The notes: a model not told the origin generated them from the letters alone. Shown: positions 28,805 through 40,240, counted from the stretch's first letter. The stretch is 64,000 nt of DNA from Pseudomonas sp. FP1742 (GCF_030687145.1 NZ_CP117460.1:4960001-5024000); one strand, 5' to 3'. Made by a program: numbers and translations.

Positions 28805-29706
28805 CAGTTGGGTGCGTCGAAAATGCCGGTCGACAGGTAACGGTCGCCACGGTCACAGATGATCGCGACGATCACCGCGTTTTCAACTTCTTTGGACAGG
28901 CGCAACATCGCCGCCACGGCACCGCCCGAGGACACGCCGCAGAAAATGCCTTCTTCGCGGGCCAGACGACGGGTCACGTCCTCGGCCTCGCTTTGCGCCA
29001 TGTCGACGATCCGGTCCACGCGATCGGCCTGATAAATCTTCGGCAGGTATTCCTGCGGCCAGCGACGGATACCCGGAATCGCCGAGCCTTCCATCGGTTG
29101 CAGGCCGATGATCTGCACGTTCTCGTTCTGTTCTTTCAGGTAGCGCGAGACGCCCATGATGGTGCCGGTAGTCCCCATCGAACTGACGAAATGCGTGATG
29201 GTGCCTTGGGTCTGACGCCAGATTTCCGGACCGGTGGTGGTGTAGTGCGCCTCGGGGTTGTCACCGTTGGCGAACTGGTCCAGCACCTTGCCACGGCCTT
29301 CGGCTTCCATTCGCTGGGCGAGGTCGCGCGCGCCTTCCATGCCTTCTTCCTGGCTGACCAGAATCAGCTCGGCGCCATAGGCCGTCATCGCGGCTTTGCG
29401 CTCGGCGCTGGAGTTGTCCGGCATGATCAGGATCATCTTGTAACCCTTGATCGCGGCGGCCATGGCCAGGGCGATCCCGGTGTTGCCCGAGGTCGCTTCG
29501 ATCAGCGTATCGCCGACGTGGATCTGCCCGCGCAATTCGGCGCGGGTGATCATCGACAGCGCCGGACGATCCTTGACCGAACCCGCCGGGTTGTTCCCTT
29601 CGAGCTTGAGCAAAAGGGTGTTGCTGGTGACGCCGGGCAGGCGCTGCAAACGGACCAGCGGAGTGTTGCCGACGCAATCGGCGATAGTTGGGTACTGCAA
29701 GGTCAT
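28804..29706 (-). CDS. cysM: Cysteine synthase B (O-acetylserine sulfhydrylase)
   Basis: CysM makes cysteine from O-acetylserine and sulfide or thiosulfate. This PLP enzyme of 300 residues has the cofactor Lys in [13 protein letters not shown], the phosphate-binding [15 protein letters not shown] and a C-terminal [12 protein letters not shown]. The start [18 protein letters not shown] is the family start. Downstream it overlaps rlmD by 1 bp; upstream is a nuclease gene on the same strand. Confidence 0.96.
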   Translation of the reverse strand: MTLQYPTIADCVGNTPLVRLQRLPGVTSNTLLLKLEGNNPAGSVKDRPALSMITRAELRGQIHVGDTLIEATSGNTGIALAMAAAIKGYKMILIMPDNSSAERKAAMTAYGAELILVSQEEGMEGARDLAQRMEAEGRGKVLDQFANGDNPEAHYTTTGPEIWRQTQGTITHFVSSMGTTGTIMGVSRYLKEQNENVQIIGLQPMEGSAIPGIRRWPQEYLPKIYQADRVDRIVDMAQSEAEDVTRRLAREEGIFCGVSSGGAVAAMLRLSKEVENAVIVAIICDRGDRYLSTGIFDAPN

Positions 29707-29810
29707 GGCGTATTCGCAATCCAGACTGCGGGGGCGCCTATCATACCGGCAAACGTGCGCAGGCCATATCACGCAAAGTAAGGGGCTTATGGCTTATGGG
29801 AATAAGCAGT

Positions 29811-30833
29811 TCACTCCTCTTCTCCTTGTGCGATATTCAATGCATAAAACTCATGCAATTTGGCCTGCAGCAGCTGCTTGTCCGGAAGCTGGACCTGGTA
29901 TTCAGCGATCAACGCTGGCGACAGGCTGCGGTTAAGGGCGTATTCGACCACTTCGTCATCCTTACTGGCGCAGAGCAACACACCGATGGCCGGGTTTTCG
30001 TGGGGTTTGCGCTCCTTGCGATCCAGCGCTTCCAAATAAAAGTTCAGCTTGCCCAAATACTCCGGCTTAAAACGACCGACCTTAAGCTCAATGGCTACAA
30101 GACAATTAAGGCCACGGTGGAAGAACAGCAGGTCCAGGGAAAAATCACACCCACCCACTTGAAGCGGATACTCGGAACCGACAAAGCAGAAATCGCGGCC
30201 AAGCTCGCTCAGGAATTCTTTGAGGCGCGCCATCAACCCTTTATGCAGATCAGTTTCGGCATGGCCACCCGGCAGGTCGAGAAACTCGAGCATGTAGGCG
30301 TCGCGGAATATCTCAAGCGCCGCCGGGTGGGCGTGTCTCAGCACTGCTGAGATTTTTGCTGGTTGGGTCACGCTTCGTTCAAACAGTGCGGTTTTGAACT
30401 GACGCTCTAGTTCGCGCTTCGACCATTTTTCCTGAACTGCCAAACGCACGTAGAACTCCCGCTCTTCCGGCCGTTTACTCTGGCTGAAAATGATCAGGTT
30501 GTGCGACCAGGACAATTGTCGCACCAGTGGTGCGACTTTCTCTTCAGCGTGATAAGTCTCATAGAACTGGCGCATGCGAAACAAGTTCGACCGGGTAAAC
30601 CCGCGCAACCCCGGTTGAGTCTGAGCCAGATGCTCAGCCAGTTGGCTGACCACAGAATCGCCCCACTCAGCCTGTTCCAGCTTGCGGCTGATGTAAGCAC
30701 CGATCTGCCAATACAGCTCGATCAACTGGGTATTCACCGCCTGCATGGCCTGCTGTTTGGCATTTTGAATCAGCGCAAGCACTTCATTGAAGCGGTCGTC
30801 GGGTGCGTTGCCGGGGACGCTGGATGCATTCAT
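29811..30833 (-). CDS. PDDEXK nuclease domain protein (YhcG/DUF1016)
   Basis: This 340-residue protein has an N-terminal DUF1016 helical domain (about 15-165: ELYWQIGAYISRKLEQAEWGD, then GFTRSNLFRMRQFYETY and SWSHNLIIFSQSK) and a C-terminal PDDEXK nuclease fold, visible as GCDFSLDLLFFHRGLNCLVAIELKVG (D...ExK). Relatives are implicated in DNA processing or phage/plasmid defence, without a settled reaction. It is a single gene between cysM and gacS, a position held by core genes in other pseudomonads, which suggests acquisition. Confidence 0.9.
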   Translation of the reverse strand: MNASSVPGNAPDDRFNEVLALIQNAKQQAMQAVNTQLIELYWQIGAYISRKLEQAEWGDSVVSQLAEHLAQTQPGLRGFTRSNLFRMRQFYETYHAEEKVAPLVRQLSWSHNLIIFSQSKRPEEREFYVRLAVQEKWSKRELERQFKTALFERSVTQPAKISAVLRHAHPAALEIFRDAYMLEFLDLPGGHAETDLHKGLMARLKEFLSELGRDFCFVGSEYPLQVGGCDFSLDLLFFHRGLNCLVAIELKVGRFKPEYLGKLNFYLEALDRKERKPHENPAIGVLLCASKDDEVVEYALNRSLSPALIAEYQVQLPDKQLLQAKLHEFYALNIAQGEEE

Positions 30834-31204
30834 ACCGAACTCCTGGAGGACGAGGAAAAACGCGAGTCTATTCCGTCAAGTCAGGCTTAAGGTGTCGGCG
30901 ATACCCTTTAAGAAAGGTCGTACAAAATAACGGGAACGCTCCGGCAAAATCAGCAAGCCTCTTCGCGGCCGGGGTTGATCACGCAATTTGTGGTCGACAC
31001 ATATCAATTGTGGGAGCGGGGGCGTCAGCATTGTCGCCAAGGGGCAACCCAAGGTTCGCCTCCCTGGACTAAAGCATTGAGCTGACCGACGAATAACGAC
31101 ATCAATTTTACGAAGATTGCCCGCATGCAAATCGCTACACTGCGCAGGTGGCGCGTGCCGGACGCATGTGCAGGTCAATAAACAGCTGGATGCAGGAGAG
31201 ATGC
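30834..31204. other. Divergent region nuclease / gacS
   Basis: This 371-bp region contains the promoters of the nuclease (left) and gacS (right) and a single REP half-unit (GTGGGAGCGGG at about 31011-31021). I see no RNA gene or clear operator. Confidence 0.5.
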
Positions 31205-33955
31205 GTGCTCAAGAAACTGGGAATTAAAGGCCGCGTGCTGTTGCTGACCCTGTTGCCGACCACCCTGATGGCGTTGGTCCTGGGCGGCTATTTCACCTGG
31301 ATGCAGCAATCGGACCTGCAATCCCAACTCATGCAACGCGGCGAAATGATCGCCGAACAGCTGGCCCCCCTGGTGGCGCCGGCCATGGGCCGCAAAGACA
31401 ACGAGCTGCTGGAGCGCATCGCCACCCAGTCCCTGGAACAGACCGACGTGCGCGCGGTGACCTTCCTCGCCCCCGACCGCACGCCGCTGGCCCATGCCGG
31501 CCCGACCATGCTCAATCAGGCCCCTCTGGGCAACGGTTCACAGTTGTTGCGCCGCAGTGGCAATGACGCCACGCGTTACCTGCTGCCGGTATTCGGCAAG
31601 CACCGCAACCTGGCCGGCGACCTGATCCCCGATGAAGCCGACCTCCTGCTGGGCTGGGTCGAACTGGAGCTGTCCCATAACGGCATGTTGCTGCGCGGTT
31701 ACCGCAGCCTGTTCGCCAGCCTGCTGCTGATCGGCGGGGGCCTGGCCGGCGCGGCGTTGCTGGCATTGCGCATGGGTCGGACCATCAATCGGCCGTTGAG
31801 CCAGATCAAACAAGCCGTGGCGCAACTCAAGGACGGTCACCTGGAAACCCGTTTGCCGCCCCTCGGCAGCCAGGAGCTGGATGAACTGGCGTCCGGCATC
31901 AACCGTATGGCCGGGACACTGCAGAACGCGCAGGAAGAACTGCAAAACAGCGTCGACCAGGCCACCGAAGACGTGCGTCAGAATCTGGAAACCATCGAAA
32001 TCCAGAACATCGAACTGGACCTGGCGCGCAAGGAAGCCCTGGAGGCGAGCCGGATCAAATCCGAATTCCTGGCCAACATGAGCCATGAAATCCGCACACC
32101 GCTCAACGGCATTCTCGGCTTCACGCATCTGCTGCAAAAAAGCGAACTGACACCGCGCCAGCTCGATTACCTGGGCACCATCGAAAAATCCGCCGACAGC
32201 CTGCTGGGGATCATCAACGAGATTCTCGACTTCTCGAAAATCGAGGCCGGCAAACTGGTGCTCGACCATATTCCGTTCAACCTGCGCGACCTGCTGCAAG
32301 ACACCCTGACCATCCTCGCCCCGGCCGCCCACGCCAAAGAGCTTGAACTGGTGAGCCTGGTGTATCGCGATACCCCTCTGTCGCTGGTGGGCGATCCGCT
32401 GCGACTCAAGCAGATCCTCACTAACCTGGTGAGCAACGCGATCAAGTTCACCCGCGAAGGCACCATCGTTGCCCGGGCAATGCTCGAAGAAGAGCATGAA
32501 GACAGCGTGCAACTGCGCATCAGCATTCAGGACACTGGCATAGGTCTATCCAATCAGGACGTGCGTGCCTTGTTCCAGGCCTTCAGTCAGGCCGATAACT
32601 CGCTGTCCCGACAGCCTGGCGGCACTGGCCTGGGGCTGGTGATTTCCAAGCGCCTGATCGAACAGATGGGCGGCGAGATCGGTGTCGACAGCACGCCGGG
32701 CGAAGGCTCGGAATTCTGGATCAGCCTGAGCCTGCCCAAAACCCGCGACGATGCCGAAGACCTGCCCGGCCCACCGCTGCTCGGGCAGCGGGTGGCAGTC
32801 CTGGAAAACCATGAACTGGCCCGTCAGGCGCTGCAGCATCAACTGGAAGACTGCGGCCTGGCCGTGACGCCTTTCAATACCCTGGAAAGCTTGGCCAACG
32901 GCGTGACCGGCGCTCATCAGACCGATCAGGCGATCGGCCTGGCAGTGCTCGGCATCACCAGTAACGACATGCCGCCGGAGCGCCTCAACCAGCACATATG
33001 GGACCTTGAGCACCTGGGCTGCAGAGTGCTGGTGCTGTGCCCGACCACCGAACTGACGCTGTTCCACCTCTCGGTGCCCAACCCCCACAGCCAGCTGCAG
33101 TCCAAACCGGCCTGCACCCGCAAATTGCGCCGGGCCCTGTCCGACCTGGTCAACCCGCGCCAGCAACGCAGCGATCCCGGCGAGCCGGTCTCCAGCCGCG
33201 CGCCGAAAGTCCTTTGCGTCGATGACAACCCGGCCAACCTGCTGCTGGTGCAAACCCTGCTCGAAGACATGGGCGCCAAGGTGCTCGCGGTGGAAAGCGG
33301 TTACGCCGCGGTGAAGGCCGTGCAGAACGAGACCTTCGACCTGGTGCTGATGGACGTGCAGATGCCAGGTATGGATGGGCGCCAAAGCACCGAAGCCATT
33401 CGCCAATGGGAAAGCGAACGGCATTGCACGCCACTGCCGGTCGTGGCCCTCACCGCCCACGCGATGGCCAACGAAAAACGCGCGCTGCTGCAAAGCGGCA
33501 TGGACGACTACCTGACCAAACCCATCAGCGAACGGCAACTGGCGCAGGTGGTGTTGAAATGGACCGGCCTGGCGCTGCGCAATCAGGGCCCGGAGCGCAA
33601 CAGCGACAGCAACGGCGGTCATGAATTGCAAGTGCTCGATCACGAGGAAGGCCTGCGTCTGGCGGCGGGTAAAGCCGATCTGGCAGCGGACATGCTGGCA
33701 ATGCTGCTGGCCTCCCTGGAAGCCGACCGCGAAGCCATCCGCGTCGCCCTTGAAGCCAACGACCACAATGCCCTGATCGAGCGGGTCCACCGCCTGCATG
33801 GGGCAACCCGTTATTGCGGCGTGCCGCAACTGCGCGCCGCCTGCCAGCGCAGCGAAACCCTGCTCAAGCAACAAGACCCGAAAGCCTCCGGCGCGCTGGA
33901 AGAACTCGAACGAGCCATCAATCGCCTGGCGGCCCATGCGCGTATCAATGCCTGA
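31205..33955 (+). CDS. gacS: Global sensor kinase GacS (BarA-type tripartite hybrid)
   Basis: GacS phosphorylates GacA, which drives the Rsm small RNAs and secondary metabolism. The 916-residue protein begins at a GTG (31205, [10 protein letters not shown]) preceded by AGGAGAG. Order: helix (about 8-30), periplasmic loop, helix (about 165-187), HAMP, HisKA with His294 ([12 protein letters not shown]), HATPase ([13 protein letters not shown]), receiver with Asp717 ([11 protein letters not shown]) and HPt with His862 ([12 protein letters not shown]). All four phosphorelay sites are intact, so the strain should be Gac-positive at this locus. ldhA follows in the same direction. Confidence 0.97.
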   Translation: MLKKLGIKGRVLLLTLLPTTLMALVLGGYFTWMQQSDLQSQLMQRGEMIAEQLAPLVAPAMGRKDNELLERIATQSLEQTDVRAVTFLAPDRTPLAHAGPTMLNQAPLGNGSQLLRRSGNDATRYLLPVFGKHRNLAGDLIPDEADLLLGWVELELSHNGMLLRGYRSLFASLLLIGGGLAGAALLALRMGRTINRPLSQIKQAVAQLKDGHLETRLPPLGSQELDELASGINRMAGTLQNAQEELQNSVDQATEDVRQNLETIEIQNIELDLARKEALEASRIKSEFLANMSHEIRTPLNGILGFTHLLQKSELTPRQLDYLGTIEKSADSLLGIINEILDFSKIEAGKLVLDHIPFNLRDLLQDTLTILAPAAHAKELELVSLVYRDTPLSLVGDPLRLKQILTNLVSNAIKFTREGTIVARAMLEEEHEDSVQLRISIQDTGIGLSNQDVRALFQAFSQADNSLSRQPGGTGLGLVISKRLIEQMGGEIGVDSTPGEGSEFWISLSLPKTRDDAEDLPGPPLLGQRVAVLENHELARQALQHQLEDCGLAVTPFNTLESLANGVTGAHQTDQAIGLAVLGITSNDMPPERLNQHIWDLEHLGCRVLVLCPTTELTLFHLSVPNPHSQLQSKPACTRKLRRALSDLVNPRQQRSDPGEPVSSRAPKVLCVDDNPANLLLVQTLLEDMGAKVLAVESGYAAVKAVQNETFDLVLMDVQMPGMDGRQSTEAIRQWESERHCTPLPVVALTAHAMANEKRALLQSGMDDYLTKPISERQLAQVVLKWTGLALRNQGPERNSDSNGGHELQVLDHEEGLRLAAGKADLAADMLAMLLASLEADREAIRVALEANDHNALIERVHRLHGATRYCGVPQLRAACQRSETLLKQQDPKASGALEELERAINRLAAHARINA

Positions 33956-34032
33956 TGCAGCGCAATAACCTCGTGCGCCCTGAACGCTAAACTCAAATCT
34001 TGTAGCAGGGTTGAGACTTCCAGGAGGACAGC

Positions 34033-35022
34033 ATGCGCACGATTCTTTTCAGCAGCCAGACCTACGACCGCGACAGCTTTCTTGCCGCCGACCTGCCCGC
34101 CGGTATCGAGCTGCATTTCCAGCCGGCGCGGCTGAGTCTCGACACGGCAGCGCTGGCCGAGCATCACGAGGTGGTCTGCGCTTTCATCAATGATGATCTC
34201 AGCGCCCCGGTGCTCGAACGCCTGGCCGCAGGCGGCACCCGCCTGATCGCCCTGCGCTCTGCCGGTTACAACCATGTCGACCTCGCGGCAGCGAAGCGCC
34301 TGGGATTGGTGATTGTGCGGGTTCCGGCCTACTCGCCTCACGCGGTGGCCGAACACGCGGTGGCCCTGATCCTGGCGCTCAACCGCCGTCTGCACCGCGC
34401 CTACAACCGTACCCGCGAGGGGGATTTCAGCCTGCACGGGTTGACCGGTTTCGACCTGGTGGGCAAGACCGTCGGCGTGGTCGGCACCGGGCAGATCGGC
34501 GCAACCTTCGCGAAGATCATGCACGGCTTCGGCTGCCAATTACTGGCCCATGACCCTTATCCGAACCCGCAGGTCGAAGCCCTCGGCGCACGCTACCTGA
34601 GCTTGCCGCAACTGCTGGCCGAGTCGCAGATCATCAGCCTGCATTGCCCGCTCAACGAGCAGAGCAAACATTTGATCAACCGCGAGTCACTGGCGCAGAT
34701 GCAGCCCGGTGCGATGTTGATCAACACCGGGCGCGGTGGCCTGGTCGATACGCCGGCGCTGATCGATGCGTTGAAAGACGGCCAATTGGGGTATCTGGGG
34801 CTGGATGTCTATGAAGAAGAAGCGCAGTTGTTCTTCGAGGACCGCTCCGACCTGCCACTGCAAGACGATGTGCTGGCGCGCCTGCTGACCTTTCCGAATG
34901 TCATCATCACGGCGCACCAGGCCTTCCTGACCCGCGAAGCCCTGGCTGCGATTGCCGCGACTACTTTGCAGAACATCGCGGCCTGGGCGGCCGGGGCGCC
35001 ACAGAATCAGGTCGAGCGCTGA
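34033..35022 (+). CDS. ldhA: D-lactate dehydrogenase, 2-hydroxyacid dehydrogenase family
   Basis: The 329-residue NAD-dependent enzyme reduces pyruvate to D-lactate during fermentation. It has the substrate/NAD fold with VGVVGTGQIGATFAKI, the Arg region SLAQMQPGAMLINTGRGGLVD, the Glu in GLDVYEEEAQLFF and the catalytic His in NVIITAHQAFLTREA. The adjacent gacS is the same neighbour as in P. aeruginosa. The start follows AGGAGG at good spacing. Confidence 0.93.
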   Translation: MRTILFSSQTYDRDSFLAADLPAGIELHFQPARLSLDTAALAEHHEVVCAFINDDLSAPVLERLAAGGTRLIALRSAGYNHVDLAAAKRLGLVIVRVPAYSPHAVAEHAVALILALNRRLHRAYNRTREGDFSLHGLTGFDLVGKTVGVVGTGQIGATFAKIMHGFGCQLLAHDPYPNPQVEALGARYLSLPQLLAESQIISLHCPLNEQSKHLINRESLAQMQPGAMLINTGRGGLVDTPALIDALKDGQLGYLGLDVYEEEAQLFFEDRSDLPLQDDVLARLLTFPNVIITAHQAFLTREALAAIAATTLQNIAAWAAGAPQNQVER

Positions 35023-35027
35023 ACGGC

Positions 35028-35423
35028 TCAGGCCTTGGACAAAAGGATCATCAGGGCTAGCCAGCCAAAGCCCAGCAAGCGCTGCCCCAGTGAATGCCCG
35101 CGACGCAGCAGGAACCAGACAAAAAACGGCGGCAGAAAGAAAATCATCAGCTTCAGCCAGAGCTCCACCGGACGCGGCCCGTTGAGTATCGATGCCGGGA
35201 CCTCGGCCAGGTCTTCGGTTTTTCGTTTGCGCCCGAAGGCAGCCGGGGTCACCCGAGGAATACTCTCGTTGCTTGGCAAACGCCCGAAAGAAAGTGGTGT
35301 CTCCACAGGCGCTGCCGTCGAAGTGGCCGCTTGCACCGTTGCCGCAGGTGCACCGCAATGGATACAAGCAGGCGCCGTGGAGCTGATGCGTTGCTTGCAC
35401 TCAAAACATTCGATCAACGCCAT
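35028..35423 (-). CDS. Zinc-ribbon membrane protein
   Basis: This 131-residue protein starts with a compact zinc ribbon (CFECKQRISSTAPACIHCG, four cysteines), continues with a low-complexity Ala/Thr linker and ends in one or two hydrophobic segments (KLMIFFLPPFFVWFLL and LLGFGWLALMILL). A cytosolic metal-binding domain tethered to the inner membrane is the best reading. No function is known. It converges on ldhA with 5 bp between the stops. Confidence 0.82.
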   Translation of the reverse strand: MALIECFECKQRISSTAPACIHCGAPAATVQAATSTAAPVETPLSFGRLPSNESIPRVTPAAFGRKRKTEDLAEVPASILNGPRPVELWLKLMIFFLPPFFVWFLLRRGHSLGQRLLGFGWLALMILLSKA

Positions 35424-35557
35424 TTCTGTTCCTTAGAGATGCAAAAGCGGCAGTTTGCCATGACTCGGCAGATAAGTTGAACCAGATCGAAGGTCACATG
35501 CCCGCGCCATGCTGCGTTGATGCCCGTGCTAGCATATCGCGCATATTTGGAGGACCC

Positions 35558-35992
35558 ATGGTCGAACACGATTTCCGCTACAGCCTGATGAACCCGCAAC
35601 ATACCCTCACCGAATGCCGCGCCCTGGTGCCGGGGCGTTATCAAGTCACCGGCAACGGCGGCTCGATTCGTAATAACGACGTGCTGGTAGTGACCCTCAA
35701 AGGCAGCAAGGACTTGTCCATGCGCCTGACCGTCGAAACGGTTCGCCACCTGATCAACCCGCCTGGCCAATGGGTCGCGGTGGCCAGTGGTCCGGTGTTC
35801 GGCGAATTGGCGATCCACACTTGGAAGGTCAACTGCGACAGCTGCGCCAAAGAGCTCAACTTCGAGTTCGCGGTCGACGCCAAACTGGGCAACAAGGCCG
35901 AAAAACCGGCTGCCACCGCACGGATTGCCGAATTGGGCTGGACCGCTGCCGGCGAGAAACACCTGTGCCCGAAATGCCGGGAGCCTGCGTGA
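35558..35992 (+). CDS. Conserved hypothetical protein with two CxxC motifs
   Basis: The 144-residue product begins at ATG 35558 after TTGGAGG. It shows one CxxC (CDSCAKELNFEF) in the middle and another at the very end (CPKCREPA), consistent with a bound metal, within a mainly beta-strand sequence. The longer in-frame extension to 35477 is not supported by a ribosome site. The TGA overlaps the ATG of the next gene by 1 bp, linking it to the META-domain lipoprotein. No family name recognised. Confidence 0.8.
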   Translation: MVEHDFRYSLMNPQHTLTECRALVPGRYQVTGNGGSIRNNDVLVVTLKGSKDLSMRLTVETVRHLINPPGQWVAVASGPVFGELAIHTWKVNCDSCAKELNFEFAVDAKLGNKAEKPAATARIAELGWTAAGEKHLCPKCREPA

Positions 35993-36396
35993 TGAAACGC
36001 CTTGCTCTGACCACGATGGTCGGTGCCAGCCTGCTGGGCTGCGCCGCCGAGCCGGCAAAGTTGCAACAGAACCGCAGCTACATTCTGGAATGGATCGGCG
36101 AGCGGCCGCTGATGGACTACAGCCACCTGACCATCACCCTCGATGAAGATGGTCGGGCCTACGGTAATGGCGGCTGCAACCACTGGTTCGCGCCCTATAC
36201 CCTGGAAGGCGACAAGCTGAGCTTCGGCAAGATCGGCAGCACCCGCAAAATGTGTGCGCCAGCACTGATGGAGCAGGAAAAACGCTTCATGCAGGCACTG
36301 GAAAACGTCCAGCGCTGGGACGTCTCGCCGATCGACCAGATGCGCTTCTGGCCGGCCGAAGGCAAGCCGCTGCGTTGGTGGCTTGAAGAGGGTTGA
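35992..36396 (+). CDS. META domain-containing lipoprotein
   Basis: The product has 134 residues with a lipoprotein signal (VGASLLGCAAEP; Cys17 becomes lipidated) and a META-type domain, seen in ITLDEDGRAYGNGGCNHWFAPYTLEGDKLSF and in KMCAPALMEQEKRFMQAL. META/HslJ proteins are outer-membrane or periplasmic proteins tied to heat or antibiotic stress; the mechanism is unclear. It is coupled to the preceding gene through a 1-bp overlap. Confidence 0.88.
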   Translation: MKRLALTTMVGASLLGCAAEPAKLQQNRSYILEWIGERPLMDYSHLTITLDEDGRAYGNGGCNHWFAPYTLEGDKLSFGKIGSTRKMCAPALMEQEKRFMQALENVQRWDVSPIDQMRFWPAEGKPLRWWLEEG

Positions 36397-36414
36397 TCCT
36401 TTGCCGAGGACCAC

Positions 36415-36544
36415 TGTGGCGAGGGGGCTTGCCCCCGTTGGGCTGCGCAGCAGCCCTAAACCCCGAAGCCTCGGTTCATCAGACAGGCGTGCACAGGTTT
36501 TGCGACTGCTGCGCAGCCGAACGGGGGCAAGCCCCCTCGCCACA
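36415..36544. repeat. Long inverted repeat of REP family with GGGGGCTTGCCCCC
   Basis: The facing units TGTGGCGAGGGGGCTTGCCC and GGGCAAGCCCCCTCGCCACA, each with inner GGGCTGCGCAGCAG-like palindromes, flank about 50 bp between the META gene and the thioredoxin-like gene. Confidence 0.9.
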
Positions 36545-36573
36545 AAAGCTCCCTCGCCACAGGCGGTGCTCGT

Positions 36574-37041
36574 TCAGTTGACCGCCTGCAACGCCTCAAG
36601 CTTCGCCATCACCCCCGCCGCCGTCTGCTCGCCCATCAACTGTTCCCGCACCTTGCCCTTGTTGTCGATGATGTAAGTCACCGGCAGCGCTTCACTGCGC
36701 GGCAACTCGAAAAGGTCGGCCGGGTCCTGGGCCAGCACGGTGAACTTGATCCCCAATTTCTCGCTGGCGCTTTTCAGCTCTTCGCCCTGCATATTGTCGA
36801 AGTTGACCCCGAACACACCGATCTTCTTGCCCTTGAGCTGCTCGGCCAGCACGTTCAGCTGCGGGATTTCGGTCCGGCACGGGCCGCACCATTCGGCCCA
36901 GTAATTGAGCACCAGCCATTGTTTGTCCAGACGCTCGGCGGCGACCTTGTGACCATTCTGGTCGCTGCCATAGTCGTTACCACAGCCCCCCAGCAATAAC
37001 GCCCCCATGATCGCCAATGCCGCTGCCAGTCGCCTTGTCAT
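36574..37041 (-). CDS. TlpA-family thioredoxin-like lipoprotein
   Basis: The 155-residue protein has a lipobox (ALLLGGCGND) and a thioredoxin fold with redox site NYWAEWCGPCRTEIPQLN (CxxC) and cis-Pro region EALPVTYIIDNKG. It should act in the periplasm on the membrane surface, reducing disulfides, possibly in cytochrome c assembly or protein repair. It stands alone between a REP repeat and the divergent arsC-like gene. Confidence 0.93.
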   Translation of the reverse strand: MTRRLAAALAIMGALLLGGCGNDYGSDQNGHKVAAERLDKQWLVLNYWAEWCGPCRTEIPQLNVLAEQLKGKKIGVFGVNFDNMQGEELKSASEKLGIKFTVLAQDPADLFELPRSEALPVTYIIDNKGKVREQLMGEQTAAGVMAKLEALQAVN

Positions 37042-37064
37042 GTCTCAATCCTTGTCAAAAATAG

Positions 37065-38102
<1,038 letters not shown>

Positions 38103-38103
38103 T

Positions 38104-38529
38104 ATGGCCAAAAAGCCAAAGATTCTGCCTTCCATTGAATGGCTCGAACCGCGAGTACGGGCGATGCGCGGCATCAGCCTGCTGTGCTTTTTCGGCCTGA
38201 TTGGACTGCTTTGCGCCTACTACCTGGTATTCGCCGACCTGCATGGCGCGCGGCCGTGGGTGATTCTGCTGATCGAACTGGTGCCGCTGCTGTTGCTGGC
38301 GCCGGGGATGATCGTCGGCAGCGCCCGGGGGCATTCATGGATGTGTTTTGTGGTGAACCTGTATTTCATCAAGGGCGCATTGGCCGCCTATGACCCGAAC
38401 CGGCAGTTGTTCGGTTTACTGGAGATGGGCGCGAGCCTGGCGGTGTTCTGCTCGGCGTTGCTGTATGTGCGGTGGCGGTATCAGTTGAACCGCAAGTTGG
38501 CGGGTGAAGGCGAGACTTCCCCCGCCTGA
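38104..38529 (+). CDS. DUF2069 family small membrane protein
   Basis: A 141-residue protein with about four hydrophobic helices (GISLLCFFGLIGLLCAYYLVF, VILLIELVPLLLLAPGMI, and two more) starts 1 bp after the wrbA-like stop. The pattern fits DUF2069 integral membrane proteins of unknown role. It appears to be the last gene of the arsC-wrbA-DUF2069 operon. Confidence 0.87.
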   Translation: MAKKPKILPSIEWLEPRVRAMRGISLLCFFGLIGLLCAYYLVFADLHGARPWVILLIELVPLLLLAPGMIVGSARGHSWMCFVVNLYFIKGALAAYDPNRQLFGLLEMGASLAVFCSALLYVRWRYQLNRKLAGEGETSPA

Positions 38530-38540
38530 CGGCCCCCTCC

Positions 38541-38606
38541 GATCGTTCCCACGCTCTGCGTGGGAATGCATCAAGTGACGCTCCCACGCGGAGCGTGGGA
38601 ACGATC
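38541..38606. repeat. Inverted repeat, GATCGTTCCCACGCTCTGCG family
   Basis: Two facing arms (GATCGTTCCCACGCTCTGCG and its near complement ending GTGGGAACGATC) flank a short spacer. The same family recurs at 46040, 51566 and 55505. Confidence 0.88.
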
Positions 38607-38613
38607 ATCTTCG

Positions 38614-39288
38614 TCAGTGATTGACGGTGTAGGCCAGCATCATCGATATCTGGCTCATCGGCCGCCCACCGCTCTCTTCATGCCACTGGTTGAACGCATT
38701 CTGTACCGTGGCCAGATCCCGCAAGCTAGTCGGCACCTTGTCGACGATCTGCTGTGCATTCAGCGCCGCCACCACGTCATAGCTCGGCACGAAGGTGTCC
38801 TTGCCGACCATCCGCAAGAATCGCGGTGCCGATAACCCGCCCAACTGATGTCCGTGTTTTTTCAGGTAGGTCCACAGCCCGACGATGTCGGTCACCGGCC
38901 AGTCGGCGAGCAAGGCGCCAAAACTGCCCTTCTCATGGGCCACGTCCAGAATGAACTGCGCATTGCGCGGCACGCTCTTGAGCTTGCCCAGGTGGCGGAT
39001 GATTCGCGCGTCCTGCATCAAGCGCTCCAGATGTTCGGCGCTCATCAGCACGACTTTTTCCGGGTCGAACTTGAAGAACACTTCCTCGAACGCCGGCCAC
39101 TTGGCATCCACCAGGCTGTGCTTGAGCCCGGCGCGGAACACCCGCAACGCCATGGTCGAGAGGTAGCGGTCGTCGCTGATCTTGCGCAATTGCGCCGGGG
39201 TCTTGGGAACCGGCAGATGGGCTTCCAGTTCAGCCGCCGAACCGAAGCGGTTCAGACAGTATTCGTGCAGCCACTTGTAATCGCGCAT
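38614..39288 (-). CDS. DNA-3-methyladenine glycosylase I-like protein (Tag superfamily)
   Basis: This 224-residue protein with a helix-rich sequence contains LMQDARIIRHLGKLKSVPRNAQFIL, which resembles the Tag motif for base-excision glycosylases that remove 3-methyladenine. The start at 39288 (MRDYKWLHEY) has CAGGAGAG before it; longer in-frame extension is REP sequence and was rejected. The zinc-binding residues of classical Tag are not obvious, so the activity is inferred at family level only. Confidence 0.78.
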   Translation of the reverse strand: MRDYKWLHEYCLNRFGSAAELEAHLPVPKTPAQLRKISDDRYLSTMALRVFRAGLKHSLVDAKWPAFEEVFFKFDPEKVVLMSAEHLERLMQDARIIRHLGKLKSVPRNAQFILDVAHEKGSFGALLADWPVTDIVGLWTYLKKHGHQLGGLSAPRFLRMVGKDTFVPSYDVVAALNAQQIVDKVPTSLRDLATVQNAFNQWHEESGGRPMSQISMMLAYTVNH

Positions 39289-39319
39289 GCCCTCTCCTGA
39301 GGATTGAAACGGAAAACCT

Positions 39320-39408
39320 GTGGGAGCGGGCTTGCTCGCGAATGCGGTGTGCCATTCAACATGAATGTCGGCTGACACTAAGCATTCGCGAGCAAGCCCG
39401 CTCCCACA
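39320..39408. repeat. REP pair (GTGGGAGCGGGCTTGCTCGCG type)
   Basis: Two inverted REP units flank a spacer with TCGGCTGAC. Both arms carry intact IS110 target sequences. Confidence 0.92.
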
Positions 39409-39415
39409 AAAGCGT

Positions 39416-40240
39416 TCAGAGGTTCACTACGTTGACGAAGCGCGAAGCGGCGCTTTCGTCGATACGCAGGTTGGTGAAGTCGAACAGGTTGCGATCCGCC
39501 AGTTGCGACGGGATCACATTCTGCAGGCTGCGGAAAATGCTTTCGGTACGACCCGGAGTCTTGCGTTCCCACTCCTGGAGCATCTCTTTGACCACCTGGC
39601 GTTGCAGGTTTTCCTGGGAGCCGCAGAGGTTGCACGGGATGATCGGGAATTGCTTGAGGTCCGAGTAGGCCTGGATGTCTTTTTCGTTGCAGTAGGCCAG
39701 CGGGCGGATCACCACGTTGCGCCCGTCGTCGGCGCGCAGCTTGGGCGGCATGGCCTTGAGCGAGCCGTTGAAAAACATGTTCAGGAAGAACGTCTCGACG
39801 ATGTCGTCGCGGTGGTGACCGAGGGCCATTTTGGTCGCGCCGATTTCGTCGGCAAAGGTGTACAGCGTGCCGCGACGCAGGCGCGAGCACAGCGAGCAGG
39901 TGGTCTTGCCTTCCGGAATCAGCTCCTTGACCACCGAATAGGTGTCTTTCTCGACGATGTGGTACTCGATGCCCAGTTCCTTGAGGTAAGCCGGCAGCAC
40001 GTGCTCGGGGAAGCCTGGCTGTTTCTGGTCCATGTTCACGGCGACGATCTCGAACTTGATCGGCGCGACCTTCTGCAAATGCATCAGCACATCGAGCATG
40101 GTGTAGCTGTCCTTGCCACCGGACAGGCAGACCATGACCTTGTCGCCGTCTTCAATCATGTTGAAATCGGCGACAGCCTCACCGGCCTGGCGGCGAAGGC
40201 GCTTTTGCAGTTTGTTCTGGTTGACCGTAAGAGTGCCCAT
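39416..40240 (-). CDS. ttcA: tRNA 2-thiocytidine biosynthesis protein TtcA
   Basis: TtcA thiolates C32 of some tRNAs using ATP and an iron-sulfur cluster. The 274-residue protein has the PP-loop [18 protein letters not shown] and two CxxC pairs ([10 protein letters not shown] and [11 protein letters not shown]). The start [10 protein letters not shown] at 40240 fits the family; the earlier in-frame Met at 40417 lies in a repeat-containing region and is not used. Confidence 0.95.
   Translation of the reverse strand: MGTLTVNQNKLQKRLRRQAGEAVADFNMIEDGDKVMVCLSGGKDSYTMLDVLMHLQKVAPIKFEIVAVNMDQKQPGFPEHVLPAYLKELGIEYHIVEKDTYSVVKELIPEGKTTCSLCSRLRRGTLYTFADEIGATKMALGHHRDDIVETFFLNMFFNGSLKAMPPKLRADDGRNVVIRPLAYCNEKDIQAYSDLKQFPIIPCNLCGSQENLQRQVVKEMLQEWERKTPGRTESIFRSLQNVIPSQLADRNLFDFTNLRIDESAASRFVNVVNL

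Noticed and set aside
36383..36676. Short frame through the inverted repeat after the META gene
   Set aside because: It is translated repeat sequence without a ribosome site, running into the 3' end of the thioredoxin-like gene on the other strand.
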